NCBI RefSeq assembly: GCF_003001815.1
Contig: NZ_PVMZ01000008.1
Span: 124,001-188,000 of the forward strand
Length of the DNA stretch: 64,000 nucleotides
Direction of reading: 5' to 3'
Origin: Actinoplanes italicus
Lineage (GTDB): Bacteria > Actinomycetota > Actinomycetes > Mycobacteriales > Micromonosporaceae
Shown here in pieces: positions 1 through 9,053 of the stretch; within the stretch, counting starts at the first letter, position 1, and every line of letters begins with the position of its first letter. The notes under the pieces were generated by a model. That model made no database searches and had not been told where the DNA came from. It saw only the letters and a program-made list of their open reading frames with translations. Position numbers and translations under genes: made by a program.

Positions 1-1
1 G

Positions 2-418
2 AGCGCACCGGTCAGCCCCACCTGCGTGCGGGTGGCCGAACGCGGTGACAAGGTCCCCCGCAAGTACGACCCCCGCGTGCAGCGCCTGTTCCGGCAGTGG
101 CTGCCGGTCTTCACCGACCGCAAGGCGCCGCTGGCGGTCTCCGCGGTGCAGCCGCTGCCCGGCGTGCAGGGCTCCTGCTATGCGGTCGACTCGGTCACCG
201 CCGCCCTGGACCAGCCGGTCGACGTTGGCATCTACTGCTACGCCCCGGACGGGCTGCTGACCGCTGCCCGGGTCGACTTCGGGCAGCTCAAGCTGGTCCG
301 GCAGGTGGCCGGCCCGAAGACGCTGCAACTGCCGGGCCCGGAGGTGGCCGGTGAGCCGATGGGTATGACCGCCCCGCCTCCGGTCGTCGAGCCGACCGGA
401 CTGGTCCCCTCGGCCTGA
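2..418 (+). CDS. C-terminal part of a hypothetical protein (5' end outside window)
   Basis: The reading frame is open from the window edge to a TGA at 416-418, giving at least 138 residues, so the true start lies upstream. Codon third positions are almost all G or C, as expected for a real gene here. I do not recognise the family. Visible features are three cysteines (in TCVR, GSCYA and YCYA contexts) spread over the first 80 residues, which would fit an exported disulfide-bonded domain, and a Pro/Val-rich tail (APPPVVEP). A basic stretch (RKYDPRVQRLFRQW) lies near the start of the visible part. It precedes leuA by about 190 bases with a regulatory leader in between, so it is probably not co-transcribed with leuA. 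Confidence 0.6.
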   Translation, partial: SAPVSPTCVRVAERGDKVPRKYDPRVQRLFRQWLPVFTDRKAPLAVSAVQPLPGVQGSCYAVDSVTAALDQPVDVGIYCYAPDGLLTAARVDFGQLKLVRQVAGPKTLQLPGPEVAGEPMGMTAPPPVVEPTGLVPSA

Positions 419-451
419 TCCACCACCCCTTCCCACGATCCGGGCGAACGG

Positions 452-481
452 TTAGCCGAACCGATTTCGATGACGTAACGT
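452..481 (+). promoter_or_regulatory. candidate leuA promoter
   Basis: A TTAGCC box at 452-457 and a TAACGT box at 476-481 are separated by 18 bases. Transcription would begin about 7-8 bases further on, almost at the ATG of the leucine-rich leader peptide (492), so that peptide would have essentially no 5' UTR. Assigned by position and TANNNT resemblance only. Confidence 0.3.
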
Positions 482-491
482 GGCTGGCGAC

Positions 492-566
492 ATGTGGCAG
501 GTGAACCTTCTCCTTCGCTGCCGCGACGAGGCCCCTTCCCAGGGCGGCACCTCGTCGCGGAGGTGA
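492..566 (+). CDS. leuA leader peptide (24 aa, three consecutive Leu)
   Basis: A short frame starts at ATG 492 and ends at TGA 564-566, encoding 24 residues beginning MWQVNLLLRCRDE. Residues 6-8 are three Leu codons (CTT CTC CTT), uncommon codons in this GC-rich genome. A perfect hairpin begins just after them (521-531 with 550-560), so ribosome stalling at the Leu codons would cover or free the hairpin. Leucine-responsive leader peptides upstream of leuA are known in actinobacteria. The peptide stops 44 bases before the leuA start codon. It is far too short for a metabolic protein. The role is inferred from Leu content, position and hairpin; no expression evidence is available. Confidence 0.6.
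   Translation: MWQVNLLLRCRDEAPSQGGTSSRR
521..560 (+). promoter_or_regulatory. leuA leader hairpin (attenuator-like)
   Basis: Bases 521-531 (starting CCGCGACGAG) pair perfectly with 550-560 (ending CTCGTCGCGG), an 11-bp stem enclosing a C-rich then G-rich loop that could extend it. It lies inside the leader-peptide frame directly downstream of the Leu codons. There is no T-run after it, so control may act on translation of leuA or through an alternative structure rather than by classical termination. Confidence 0.5.
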
Positions 567-595
567 CGCACGCCGCCTGCTCGTCTTCTTCCTGA

Positions 596-2332
<1,737 letters not shown>

Positions 2333-2360
2333 TTGGCGAACTTCAAGATCCGGTACGAGA

Positions 2361-2388
2361 CTGAGCTACGTGGCCCCACGTAGCTCAG
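2361..2388 (+). terminator. strong hairpin after leuA, overlapping the next start codon
   Basis: Bases 2361-2372 (CTGAGCTACGTG) pair with 2377-2388, a 12-bp perfect stem with a 4-base loop. The position, 28 bases after the leuA stop, suits an intrinsic terminator, though no T-run follows. The GTG start (2370) of the next gene and its possible GAG ribosome-binding site (2363-2365) are buried in the stem, so it could instead limit translation of that gene. Confidence 0.5.
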
Positions 2389-3011
2389 TTCTCGCCGCCC
2401 TCGTCCTCACTCTGATCGCCGCCTCCGGTTGTGAGGTGTCCACCACGGGCACCGGAGACTCCGGCGCACCGTCGGGCTCGGGCTCCGACAAGAACGCGAC
2501 GACCGCCCTCGACAGCCTGACGATCGCCGACGCCCGCTCGATGCGGGGCTACAACCGGGAGAAGTTTCCGCACTGGCGCGACGCCGGAGAGAACTGCGAC
2601 GTCCGGGACACCGTGCTCAAGCGGGACGGTGACAAGGTCAAGTTCTCCGGCTGCAACGTCGTCGCCGGCTCCTGGGACAGCTGGTACGACGGCAAGGTCC
2701 TGAACACACCCACCCAGGTCGACATCGACCACATGGTGCCGCTGGCCAATGCCTGGCGTTCGGGCGCCGACGTGTGGACCGACGACGAGCGCGGCGACTT
2801 CGCCAACGACCTGGACCGGCCCCAGCTGTTCGCCGTCTCCGCCGCCTCCAACCGGTCGAAGGGCGACCAGGACCCGTCCACCTGGAAGCCGCCGGCCGAG
2901 AACGCCTGGTGCGTCTATGCGCAGGACTGGATTGAGGTGAAGAGCTACTGGAAACTGACGGTCACGAAGAAGGAGAAGGAAGCTCTCACCGAGATGCTGG
3001 GGACCTGCTGA
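2370..3011 (+). CDS. secreted HNH nuclease lipoprotein (GmrSD C-terminal/DUF1524-like)
   Basis: 213 residues. The N-terminus is a lipoprotein signal: a short basic start, a hydrophobic run (LAALVLTLIAA) and a lipobox ending ASGC, then a Ser/Thr/Gly-rich linker. The rest resembles the secreted HNH family related to the GmrSD C-terminal domain: DIDHMVPLANAWRSGA supplies the DH metal-binding core, and a later NRSKGDQ matches the Asn region of the fold. Two cysteines (NCDV, SGCN) probably form a disulfide. The likely role is extracellular DNA degradation or nutrient scavenging, inferred from family. GTG 2370 is the only start that keeps the signal peptide, but it lies inside a strong hairpin. The stop TGA shares a base with the ATG of the next gene, so the two are coupled. 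Confidence 0.8.
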   Translation: MAPRSSVLAALVLTLIAASGCEVSTTGTGDSGAPSGSGSDKNATTALDSLTIADARSMRGYNREKFPHWRDAGENCDVRDTVLKRDGDKVKFSGCNVVAGSWDSWYDGKVLNTPTQVDIDHMVPLANAWRSGADVWTDDERGDFANDLDRPQLFAVSAASNRSKGDQDPSTWKPPAENAWCVYAQDWIEVKSYWKLTVTKKEKEALTEMLGTC

Positions 3012-3256
3012 TGAGCAAGACCACCGACATCGTGCCCGGGCCGGGCGGGGTGATGACCGACGAGGTCGGCGTCGTCACCGGCGACCTGACCCTGCGCACG
3101 GAACTGACCGACGGCGACGCCGTCGTCAGCGTTCAGTACAAGGACGCCGAGGAGTGGTACGCGGTGACCGGCGGCCGTGCCAAGCTGGCCGATCCCGCCG
3201 ATCTGGATGCCGTGCACGCGATCGCTGTCGGCCTGCTGCACCGGCCGGAGGGCTGA
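3011..3256 (+). CDS. hypothetical small protein (81 aa)
   Basis: The ATG overlaps the TGA of the upstream HNH gene by one base (TGATG), a translational-coupling arrangement. The 81-residue product is acidic, with alternating hydrophobic segments (VGVVTGDLTLRTEL, AVVSVQYKDAEEWYAVTGG) that read as a small beta-rich domain. There is no signal peptide, cysteine or recognisable motif, so it is probably cytoplasmic. It could modulate or protect against the adjacent nuclease, but nothing in the sequence demonstrates that. Codon bias is typical of the region. Family not recognised. Confidence 0.65.
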   Translation: MSKTTDIVPGPGGVMTDEVGVVTGDLTLRTELTDGDAVVSVQYKDAEEWYAVTGGRAKLADPADLDAVHAIAVGLLHRPEG

Positions 3257-3285
3257 GCTGGCCCTCGATGGCTATGGTCGGGCGG

Positions 3286-4836
3286 GTGCGTCCTCTCCGC
3301 CTGGCCGTCGCGCTGCTGCTGGTCCTGCCGCTGGTCACCGCCTCGGCCGGTCCACACCCGACCCGGCCGATCGCTCTGACCGATGTGCTGCCGGCCGTCG
3401 CCGAGGCGGCCCCGGACCCGGGCGGTGACTTCCGGATCACCGCGGACACCGAGATCAGCGCGACGGAGAGCGCCCTTGCGGTTGCCGGGCAGCTAGCCGA
3501 GGCGCTTCGTCCGGCTACCGGCTTCGATCTTCGGCTGGTACGGGCGAGTCGCGGTCCCGTGATCGACCTGGCTCTGGAGCCCGGCCATCCGGACGAAGGG
3601 TACCGCCTGGAGGTCCGCCAGGATCGTGTCGAGCTGCGTGCGACGTACCCGGCCGGATTGTTCTTCGGGGTGCAGACGCTGCGCCAACTGCTCCCGCCGG
3701 AGATCGAGTCGGACACCGTCCAGCGCCGGCGGTGGACCGTCCCGGGTGGACGGATTCACGATCGGCCGAGGTACGCCTATCGCGGCGCCATGCTGGACCT
3801 GGCCCGCCATTTCCACACGGCTGCCGAGGTGCGCGCCTACATCGACCAGATCAGCCGGTTCAAGATCAACTACCTGCACCTGCATCTGAGCGATGATCAG
3901 GGCTGGCGCATCCGGATCGACAGCTGGCCACGACTGACCGAGGTCGGTGGCGCGCCCGGGACCGGGGTGGGCGGCGACGGTGGCGGATTCCTGACCAAGG
4001 ACGACTACCGCGAGCTGGTCCGGTACGCCGCCGAGCGGTACATCACGGTCATCCCCGAGATCGACATGCCCGGGCACGTGAATGCCGCCCAGGTCGCCTA
4101 TCCCGAGCTGGCCTGTGACGGGGTGGCCCCACGGCCGCGCACCGACATGCGGGTCGGCTACAGCTCGCTCTGCGTTCGCGAGGAGACCACCTACCGGTTC
4201 GTCGAGGACGTGATCCGCGAGCTGGCCGAGATGACGCCCGGCCCGTACCTGCACGTCGGCGGGGACGAGACGTTCGCGACCCCGCACGGCAGCTATCTCG
4301 CGTTCCAGCGCCGGGTGCTCCCGCTGGTCCGGAAGCACGGCAAGATCCCGTACGGCTGGCACGAGATCGGCCAGTCACCGGCCGCCGGAGACGCACTGCT
4401 TCAGTTCTGGGGTCGCGAGCGTGACAACCCGATGGTGAACACCGCCGTCGCCGCGGGCGCGAAGCTGGTCATGTCACCGGCGAACCGCACCTACCTCGAC
4501 ATGAAATACGACAGCCTCACCCCCGGTGGTCTCGACTGGGCCGGGGCCATCGAGGTGCGGACCGCCTACGACTGGGACCCGGACGGTCTGCTCGCCGATG
4601 TGCCCGCGACCGCGATCCTGGGCGTCGAGGCGCCGCTGTGGTCCGAGACGCTGCGCGATTACGCCGACATCGAGTTCCTGGCCTTCCCCCGGCTGGTCGC
4701 CATCGCCGAACTGGGCTGGTCTCCCGCGCGGAGCCACGACTGGGAGTCGTTCCGGGCCCGCCTCGGCACGTACGGCTCTCGATGGGTCCGCCAGGACGTC
4801 GGCTTTCACCGGTCACCACAGATCCGCTGGTCCTGA
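3286..4836 (+). CDS. secreted beta-N-acetylhexosaminidase (GH20)
   Basis: Hydrolyses terminal beta-linked GlcNAc or GalNAc, for example from chitin oligomers, outside the cell. From GTG 3286 the protein has 516 residues: a signal peptide (RPLRLAVALLLVLPLVTASA), an N-terminal GH20 alpha/beta domain, then the catalytic barrel, including YRGAMLDLARHFH, INYLHLHLSDDQGWRI and the catalytic Asp-Glu pair in HVGGDET near residue 327. A C-terminal LWSE motif and a conserved Trp region also fit. ATGs at 3268 and 3274 are in frame, but GTG 3286 sits 7 bases after a TATGGT -10-like box, a leaderless spacing seen elsewhere in this window, and gives a compact signal peptide. It ends just before a hairpin shared with the convergent opp operon. 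Confidence 0.92.
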   Translation: MRPLRLAVALLLVLPLVTASAGPHPTRPIALTDVLPAVAEAAPDPGGDFRITADTEISATESALAVAGQLAEALRPATGFDLRLVRASRGPVIDLALEPGHPDEGYRLEVRQDRVELRATYPAGLFFGVQTLRQLLPPEIESDTVQRRRWTVPGGRIHDRPRYAYRGAMLDLARHFHTAAEVRAYIDQISRFKINYLHLHLSDDQGWRIRIDSWPRLTEVGGAPGTGVGGDGGGFLTKDDYRELVRYAAERYITVIPEIDMPGHVNAAQVAYPELACDGVAPRPRTDMRVGYSSLCVREETTYRFVEDVIRELAEMTPGPYLHVGGDETFATPHGSYLAFQRRVLPLVRKHGKIPYGWHEIGQSPAAGDALLQFWGRERDNPMVNTAVAAGAKLVMSPANRTYLDMKYDSLTPGGLDWAGAIEVRTAYDWDPDGLLADVPATAILGVEAPLWSETLRDYADIEFLAFPRLVAIAELGWSPARSHDWESFRARLGTYGSRWVRQDVGFHRSPQIRWS

Positions 4837-4841
4837 CATGC

Positions 4842-4870
4842 GTGCGGGCCGCCACCCGGACGGCCCGCAC
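4842..4870. terminator. bidirectional terminator hairpin
   Basis: Bases 4842-4851 (GTGCGGGCCG) pair perfectly with 4861-4870 (CGGCCCGCAC) around a 9-base loop. It lies between the converging hexosaminidase gene and the last opp gene and could serve both. Confidence 0.65.
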
Positions 4871-4885
4871 CACAGTCGACCAGGC

Positions 4886-5998
4886 TCAGACGACCGGGCC
4901 GCCCGGGGTCTCCAACGCGGCGGCCAGGGTGCCGTGAGCCTCCACAGCCCCGGCGCCGTCCGCGACGACCTCGGCCGTCACCGCGTGCGGCCGGATCTCA
5001 CCGGACTCGATCTGCTCGGCCCAGTGGCAGGCCACGCGGTGCGTACCCGTGCCGATGACCCGCAGGCCGGGCCGTTCATCGCCGCAGCGGGTCGGCTGCG
5101 CCCAAGGGCACCTGGTGTGGAACCGGCAGCCGGACGGCGGGTTCGCCGGTGACGGCAGGTCGCCGGCGAGCAGGATCCGTTCCCGGCGGTCCTCCACCTC
5201 AGGGTCCGGGACCGGCACGGCAGACATCAGAGCCCGGGTGTACGGGTGAAGCGGCCGCTCGTAGAGGTCGTCTCCCGACGCCTCCTCGACCAGTGCGCCC
5301 AGGTACATCACACCGACCGTGTCGGAGATGTGCCGGACCACGGCGAGGTCGTGGGCGATCACCAGGTAGGTGAGGCCCAGTTCCTCCTGCAGGTCCTCCA
5401 GCAGGTTGATCACCTGTGCCTGGATCGACACGTCGAGGGCCGAGACCGGCTCGTCGGCCACGATCAGGTCCGGGTTGAGCACCACGGCGCGGGCGATGCC
5501 GATGCGCTGCCGCTGACCGCCGGAGAACTCGTGCGGGTACCGCGACAGCGCCCACTGCGGCAGGCCGACCGCGTCGAGCGTCTTCGCGATGAGCTTGCGC
5601 CGCTCGGCCCGGTCCCCGCCGATGCCGTGCGCCTGCAGGCCCTCGGTCAGGATCGACTCGACGTTCTGCCGCGGGTCCAGGCTCGACATCGGGTCCTGGA
5701 AGATCATCTGCATCCGGCGGCGCATCGAGCGCAGCTGCTTTGTCGGCAGCGTCGTCAGCTCGGTGCCGTCGAAGTTGACCGTGCCGCCGGTCGGCTTGGT
5801 CAGCTGCAGCAACGCCCGGCCCAGCGTCGACTTCCCGCAGCCGGACTCGCCGACCAGGCCGTACGTCTTGCCCTTCTCGATCCGCAGGGACACCCCGTCG
5901 ACCGCCTTGACGTGGCCGACCACCCGGTCGAAGAACGCCCCGCGCTTGATGGGGAAATGCACTTTGAGGTCGTCGACCTCGACCAGCACCTCGGTCAC
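4886..5998 (-). CDS. oligopeptide ABC transporter ATP-binding protein (OppF-type)
   Basis: 370-residue ATPase, the last gene of the opp-like operon. Walker A is GESGCGKS, the ABC signature is FSGGQRQR, Walker B ends in IVADEP, and the C-terminus has the oligopeptide-transporter extension with cysteines ([12 protein letters not shown]) of the Opp/Dpp subfamily, where this region can hold an Fe-S cluster. It forms the ATPase heterodimer with the gene upstream. GTG 5998 overlaps the upstream stop as GTGA, so translation is coupled. The extra C-terminal segment ([17 protein letters not shown]...) is longer than usual. The frame continues upstream of 5998 but without conserved sequence. Substrate cannot be read from the sequence; peptides are the family default. 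Confidence 0.93.
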   Translation of the reverse strand: MTEVLVEVDDLKVHFPIKRGAFFDRVVGHVKAVDGVSLRIEKGKTYGLVGESGCGKSTLGRALLQLTKPTGGTVNFDGTELTTLPTKQLRSMRRRMQMIFQDPMSSLDPRQNVESILTEGLQAHGIGGDRAERRKLIAKTLDAVGLPQWALSRYPHEFSGGQRQRIGIARAVVLNPDLIVADEPVSALDVSIQAQVINLLEDLQEELGLTYLVIAHDLAVVRHISDTVGVMYLGALVEEASGDDLYERPLHPYTRALMSAVPVPDPEVEDRRERILLAGDLPSPANPPSGCRFHTRCPWAQPTRCGDERPGLRVIGTGTHRVACHWAEQIESGEIRPHAVTAEVVADGAGAVEAHGTLAAALETPGGPVV

Positions 5999-6990
5999 GA
6001 GGACACCTCCGCGGTCGCGGGCTCGGGATTGACACAGCGGTAGGCGTGCCGGTGGATGCCCTCGACCAGCGCCGGAGGCTCTCCGACACACGCGTCGACC
6101 TGGCGGTCGCACCGCGGAGCGAAGGCGCAGCCGTCCGGCCAGGGCAGGACGTCGCGCACCGAGCCGCGGATCGCGTGCAGCTTCTCGCCACGACCGGAGT
6201 CGAGGCGCGGCACCGAGCCGAGAAGCCCGTGAGTGTACGGGTGCCGCGGCTCGGCGAACAGCGGCTTGCGCCGGGCCGACTCGACGACGCGGCCGGCGTA
6301 CAACACGTTGACCGTGTCGCAAATGCCCGCCACCACACCGAGGTCGTGCGTAATCATGATGAGCGCCGTCCCGGACTCACGGACCAGGCCGCGCAGCAGC
6401 TCAAGAATCTGCGCCTGGATCGTCACGTCCAGAGCCGTGGTCGGCTCGTCCGCGATCAGCAGGCGCGGCTTGCAGGCCACCGCCATGGCGATCAGCGCAC
6501 GCTGCCGCATACCGCCGGAGAGCTGGTGCGGGTACTCCTTGAGCCGCCGCGTCGGGTCCGGGATACCCACCTTGTTGAGCAGGTCGGTGGCCTCCTTGCG
6601 GGCGGCGTCACCGGTCATCCCGCGGTGCCGGGTCAGAACCTCGGTCACCTGTACGCCGATCGGCACCACCGGATTCAGCGAGGACAGCGGGTCCTGGAAG
6701 ATCATCGCGACATCACGGCCGCGGATGTCCCGCATGGTGCGCTCGTCGGTCTTGAGCAGGTCGGTGTCGTCCGCGAAGATCGCCGACCCGCCGACCGTCA
6801 CGCCACGCTGCTTCGGCAGCAGGCCCATGAGCGCCAGCGAGGTGACGCTCTTGCCGCAGCCGGACTCGCCGACCAGGCCGACGACCTGACCGGCCTCCAC
6901 CGAGAACGAGACACCGTCGACCGCCCGCACCGTACGCTGACCGCGCCGGGCGAAGGTGACGGACAGATCCTTGACGTCAAGCAAAGGCAT
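5995..6990 (-). CDS. oligopeptide ABC transporter ATP-binding protein (OppD-type)
   Basis: 331 residues from ATG 6990. Walker A GESGCGKS, signature LSGGMRQR, Walker B LLIADEP, and the C-terminal oligopeptide-transporter domain with [17 protein letters not shown] 6990 has a GAGG Shine-Dalgarno-like sequence 7 bases upstream. An alternative GTG at 7002 overlaps the stop of the permease gene (GTGA) and would add four residues; either is plausible. It is paired with the downstream OppF-type gene as the cytoplasmic motor of the transporter. Confidence 0.93.
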   Translation of the reverse strand: MPLLDVKDLSVTFARRGQRTVRAVDGVSFSVEAGQVVGLVGESGCGKSVTSLALMGLLPKQRGVTVGGSAIFADDTDLLKTDERTMRDIRGRDVAMIFQDPLSSLNPVVPIGVQVTEVLTRHRGMTGDAARKEATDLLNKVGIPDPTRRLKEYPHQLSGGMRQRALIAMAVACKPRLLIADEPTTALDVTIQAQILELLRGLVRESGTALIMITHDLGVVAGICDTVNVLYAGRVVESARRKPLFAEPRHPYTHGLLGSVPRLDSGRGEKLHAIRGSVRDVLPWPDGCAFAPRCDRQVDACVGEPPALVEGIHRHAYRCVNPEPATAEVSS

Positions 6991-6998
6991 GGCGGGCC

Positions 6999-7958
6999 TC
7001 ACTTCCGCAGTTTCGGGTCGAGGGCCTCACGCATCGCCTCACCGAGCAGGGTGAATCCGAGCGCGGTGATGATGATGCCCAGCGCCGGATAGATCGCCAG
7101 ACCGGGACGGATCCCGAGGTACGACTGCGCGTCGGCGAGCATCACACCCCACTCCGGAACCGACGAGTCCGGGTTGCCGAGTCCCAGGAAGGACAGGGCG
7201 GCGGCCTCGATGATCGCGGTGGCCAGTGTCAGTGTCGCCTGAACGATCACCGGCGCCAGCGAGTTCGGCACGATGTGCGTCAGCGCGATCCTTCTCCTCG
7301 TCACGCCGAGCGAGGTCGCGGCGAGCACGTAGTCGCCGCCGGACTGGGCGAGCATCGCGCCACGCAGCAGCCGGGCGAAGATCGGCACCGACACCAGGCC
7401 GACCGCGATCATCACGGTGGTCAGGCTGGCGCCGAGCAGTGCCGCGATGCTGACCGCCAGCAGCAGGCTGGGCAGGGCGAGCATGATGTCGACGAAGCGC
7501 ATCAGCACGTTGTCGACCCACCGGCCGACCCGGCCACCGAGACCGGCCGCGGCACCCGCGATACCACCGATGATCGCGCCGATGGTGAGGCCGATCAGGG
7601 TGGAGATGACGCCGACGAGCAGGGTCTGGCGGGCACCGACCAGCATCCGGCTGAACAGGTCACGGCCCTGGTGGTCGTAACCGAGCCAGTGCTCGGCGGA
7701 CGCGCCCGGGATGATGCCCTGGCCGGACTTCACGACACCCTCACGGATACCGATCGTGTCGGTCGGCGAGTAGGGCGCCACCCACGGGCCGATGATCGCG
7801 ACGATCACGAAGATCAGGAGGATCGAGGCGCCGATGATGGCGCTGGGGCTGCGGCGCAGGCGCCGGAACGCCTCGGTCCACAGGCTGACGCCCTGTTCCT
7901 CCTGCTTGACCGCGGACAGCTCGCTGAGCCGGTCGATCTTGTCGGTCTTGACGCTCAT
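6999..7958 (-). CDS. oligopeptide ABC transporter permease (OppC-type)
   Basis: 319-residue inner-membrane permease. A cytoplasmic N-terminus precedes one hydrophobic helix (IIGASILLIFVIVAIIGPWVAPY), then a periplasm-side segment with the DHQGRDLFSRML signature typical of OppC/DppC. Further membrane helices include the EAA-type loop (EAAALSFLGLG) that contacts the ATPases. The ATG at 7958 overlaps the upstream stop (ATGA). It forms the translocation channel with the OppB-type protein. Confidence 0.94.
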   Translation of the reverse strand: MSVKTDKIDRLSELSAVKQEEQGVSLWTEAFRRLRRSPSAIIGASILLIFVIVAIIGPWVAPYSPTDTIGIREGVVKSGQGIIPGASAEHWLGYDHQGRDLFSRMLVGARQTLLVGVISTLIGLTIGAIIGGIAGAAAGLGGRVGRWVDNVLMRFVDIMLALPSLLLAVSIAALLGASLTTVMIAVGLVSVPIFARLLRGAMLAQSGGDYVLAATSLGVTRRRIALTHIVPNSLAPVIVQATLTLATAIIEAAALSFLGLGNPDSSVPEWGVMLADAQSYLGIRPGLAIYPALGIIITALGFTLLGEAMREALDPKLRK

Positions 7959-8959
7959 CGAACCCTCACCCTCGGGTCGATCAGGCTGTACGAGACGTCG
8001 ACCAACAAGTTCACCAGGAGATACACGACCGCAATGATCATGATGAAGCCCATCAGCACCGGGTAGTCCAGGTTGCTGATGGCGTCCTTGAGGAACGCTC
8101 CGATGCCACTGAACGCGAACACCGTCTCGGTCAGTACCGCGCCGGAGAGCAGACCGCCGGTGAGCAGGCCGATCACCGTGACGATCGGCAGCATCGCGTT
8201 ACGCAGAATGTGCCGGCCGCGGATCGTACTCTCGGTCAGGCCCTTCGATTTCGCCGTTCGCACATAGTCCTCGCTCAGCACCTCGAGCACGCTCGCCCGG
8301 GTGATCCGGACGATGATCGCCAGCGGGATGCTGGCGAGCGCGATGCCGGGCAGGACGAGATGCCAGAGCGCGTCCAGAGCGGCGTCCCACTCGCGGGTCA
8401 TCAACCCGTCCAGGACGAAGAAGTTGGTGATCCGGGTTGCCCCGAGGGTCGGGTCCTGCCGACCGCTCGACGGGAACAGGTGCAGCTGCTCCGAGAAGAT
8501 CGCCTTCAGGACGTACGCCAGGAAGAAGACCGGGACACAGATGCCGATCAGCGAGCCGCCGACCGAGGCACTGTCCAGGAAACTTCCCCGGCGGCGGGCG
8601 GCGAGATAGCCGAGCGGGATGCCGACACCGATCGCGATGATCATCGCCATCACGGTGAGTTCGACAGTGCCCGGGAAACGCTCGATGAACTCCGTCGTGA
8701 CCTCGCGCTTCGTCGAGATCGAGGTGCCCAGGTCGAGCTTGAGCATGCGCTGCATGAACCGGCCGTACTGAACCAGGATCGGCTCGTCCAGGCCGAGGTT
8801 CGCCCGGATCTGCGCGCGCAGCTCCGGGGTGCCGCGCTCGCCGAGGATCGCGGTCTCCGGGCCGCCGGGAAGGCGGTGCAACCAAGTGAACAGAAGAATC
8901 GACAGGCCGAACAGCGTGGGAATCAGCTGTAGCAGGCGTCGCACGATGAACCGAATCAA
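7955..8959 (-). CDS. oligopeptide ABC transporter permease (OppB-type)
   Basis: 334 residues beginning MIRFIVRRLLQLIPTLFG, the classic first helix of OppB/DppB proteins, followed by the LGLDEPILVQYGRF segment and five more hydrophobic helices with an EAA-like loop ending in AFSGIGAFL. Partner of the OppC-type permease. It is separated from the substrate-binding protein gene by about 95 bases that hold a 14-bp hairpin, so its expression is probably lower than that of oppA. Confidence 0.94.
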   Translation of the reverse strand: MIRFIVRRLLQLIPTLFGLSILLFTWLHRLPGGPETAILGERGTPELRAQIRANLGLDEPILVQYGRFMQRMLKLDLGTSISTKREVTTEFIERFPGTVELTVMAMIIAIGVGIPLGYLAARRRGSFLDSASVGGSLIGICVPVFFLAYVLKAIFSEQLHLFPSSGRQDPTLGATRITNFFVLDGLMTREWDAALDALWHLVLPGIALASIPLAIIVRITRASVLEVLSEDYVRTAKSKGLTESTIRGRHILRNAMLPIVTVIGLLTGGLLSGAVLTETVFAFSGIGAFLKDAISNLDYPVLMGFIMIIAVVYLLVNLLVDVSYSLIDPRVRVR

Positions 8960-8987
8960 GGCCGCCTCGTGAGGTGGGAGGTCGACA

Positions 8988-9020
8988 GCGGGCGGGCGTC
9001 AGGGTATGACGCCCGCCCGC
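8988..9020 (-). promoter_or_regulatory. intra-operon hairpin between oppA and oppB
   Basis: Bases 8988-9001 (GCGGGCGGGCGTCA) pair perfectly with 9007-9020 around a 5-base loop: a 14-bp GC-rich stem directly after the oppA stop. Such structures usually cause partial termination or protect the upstream mRNA, giving excess binding protein over permease. No T-run follows on the minus strand. Confidence 0.6.
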
Positions 9021-9053
9021 CGATCAATCAGAAATGCGGTACCGAAAGGTGAC

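Noticed and set aside
5999-6322. N-terminal extension of the OppF-type ATPase
   Set aside because: It is antiphase to the upstream OppD-type gene; GTG 5998 with a GTGA overlap fits the family start.
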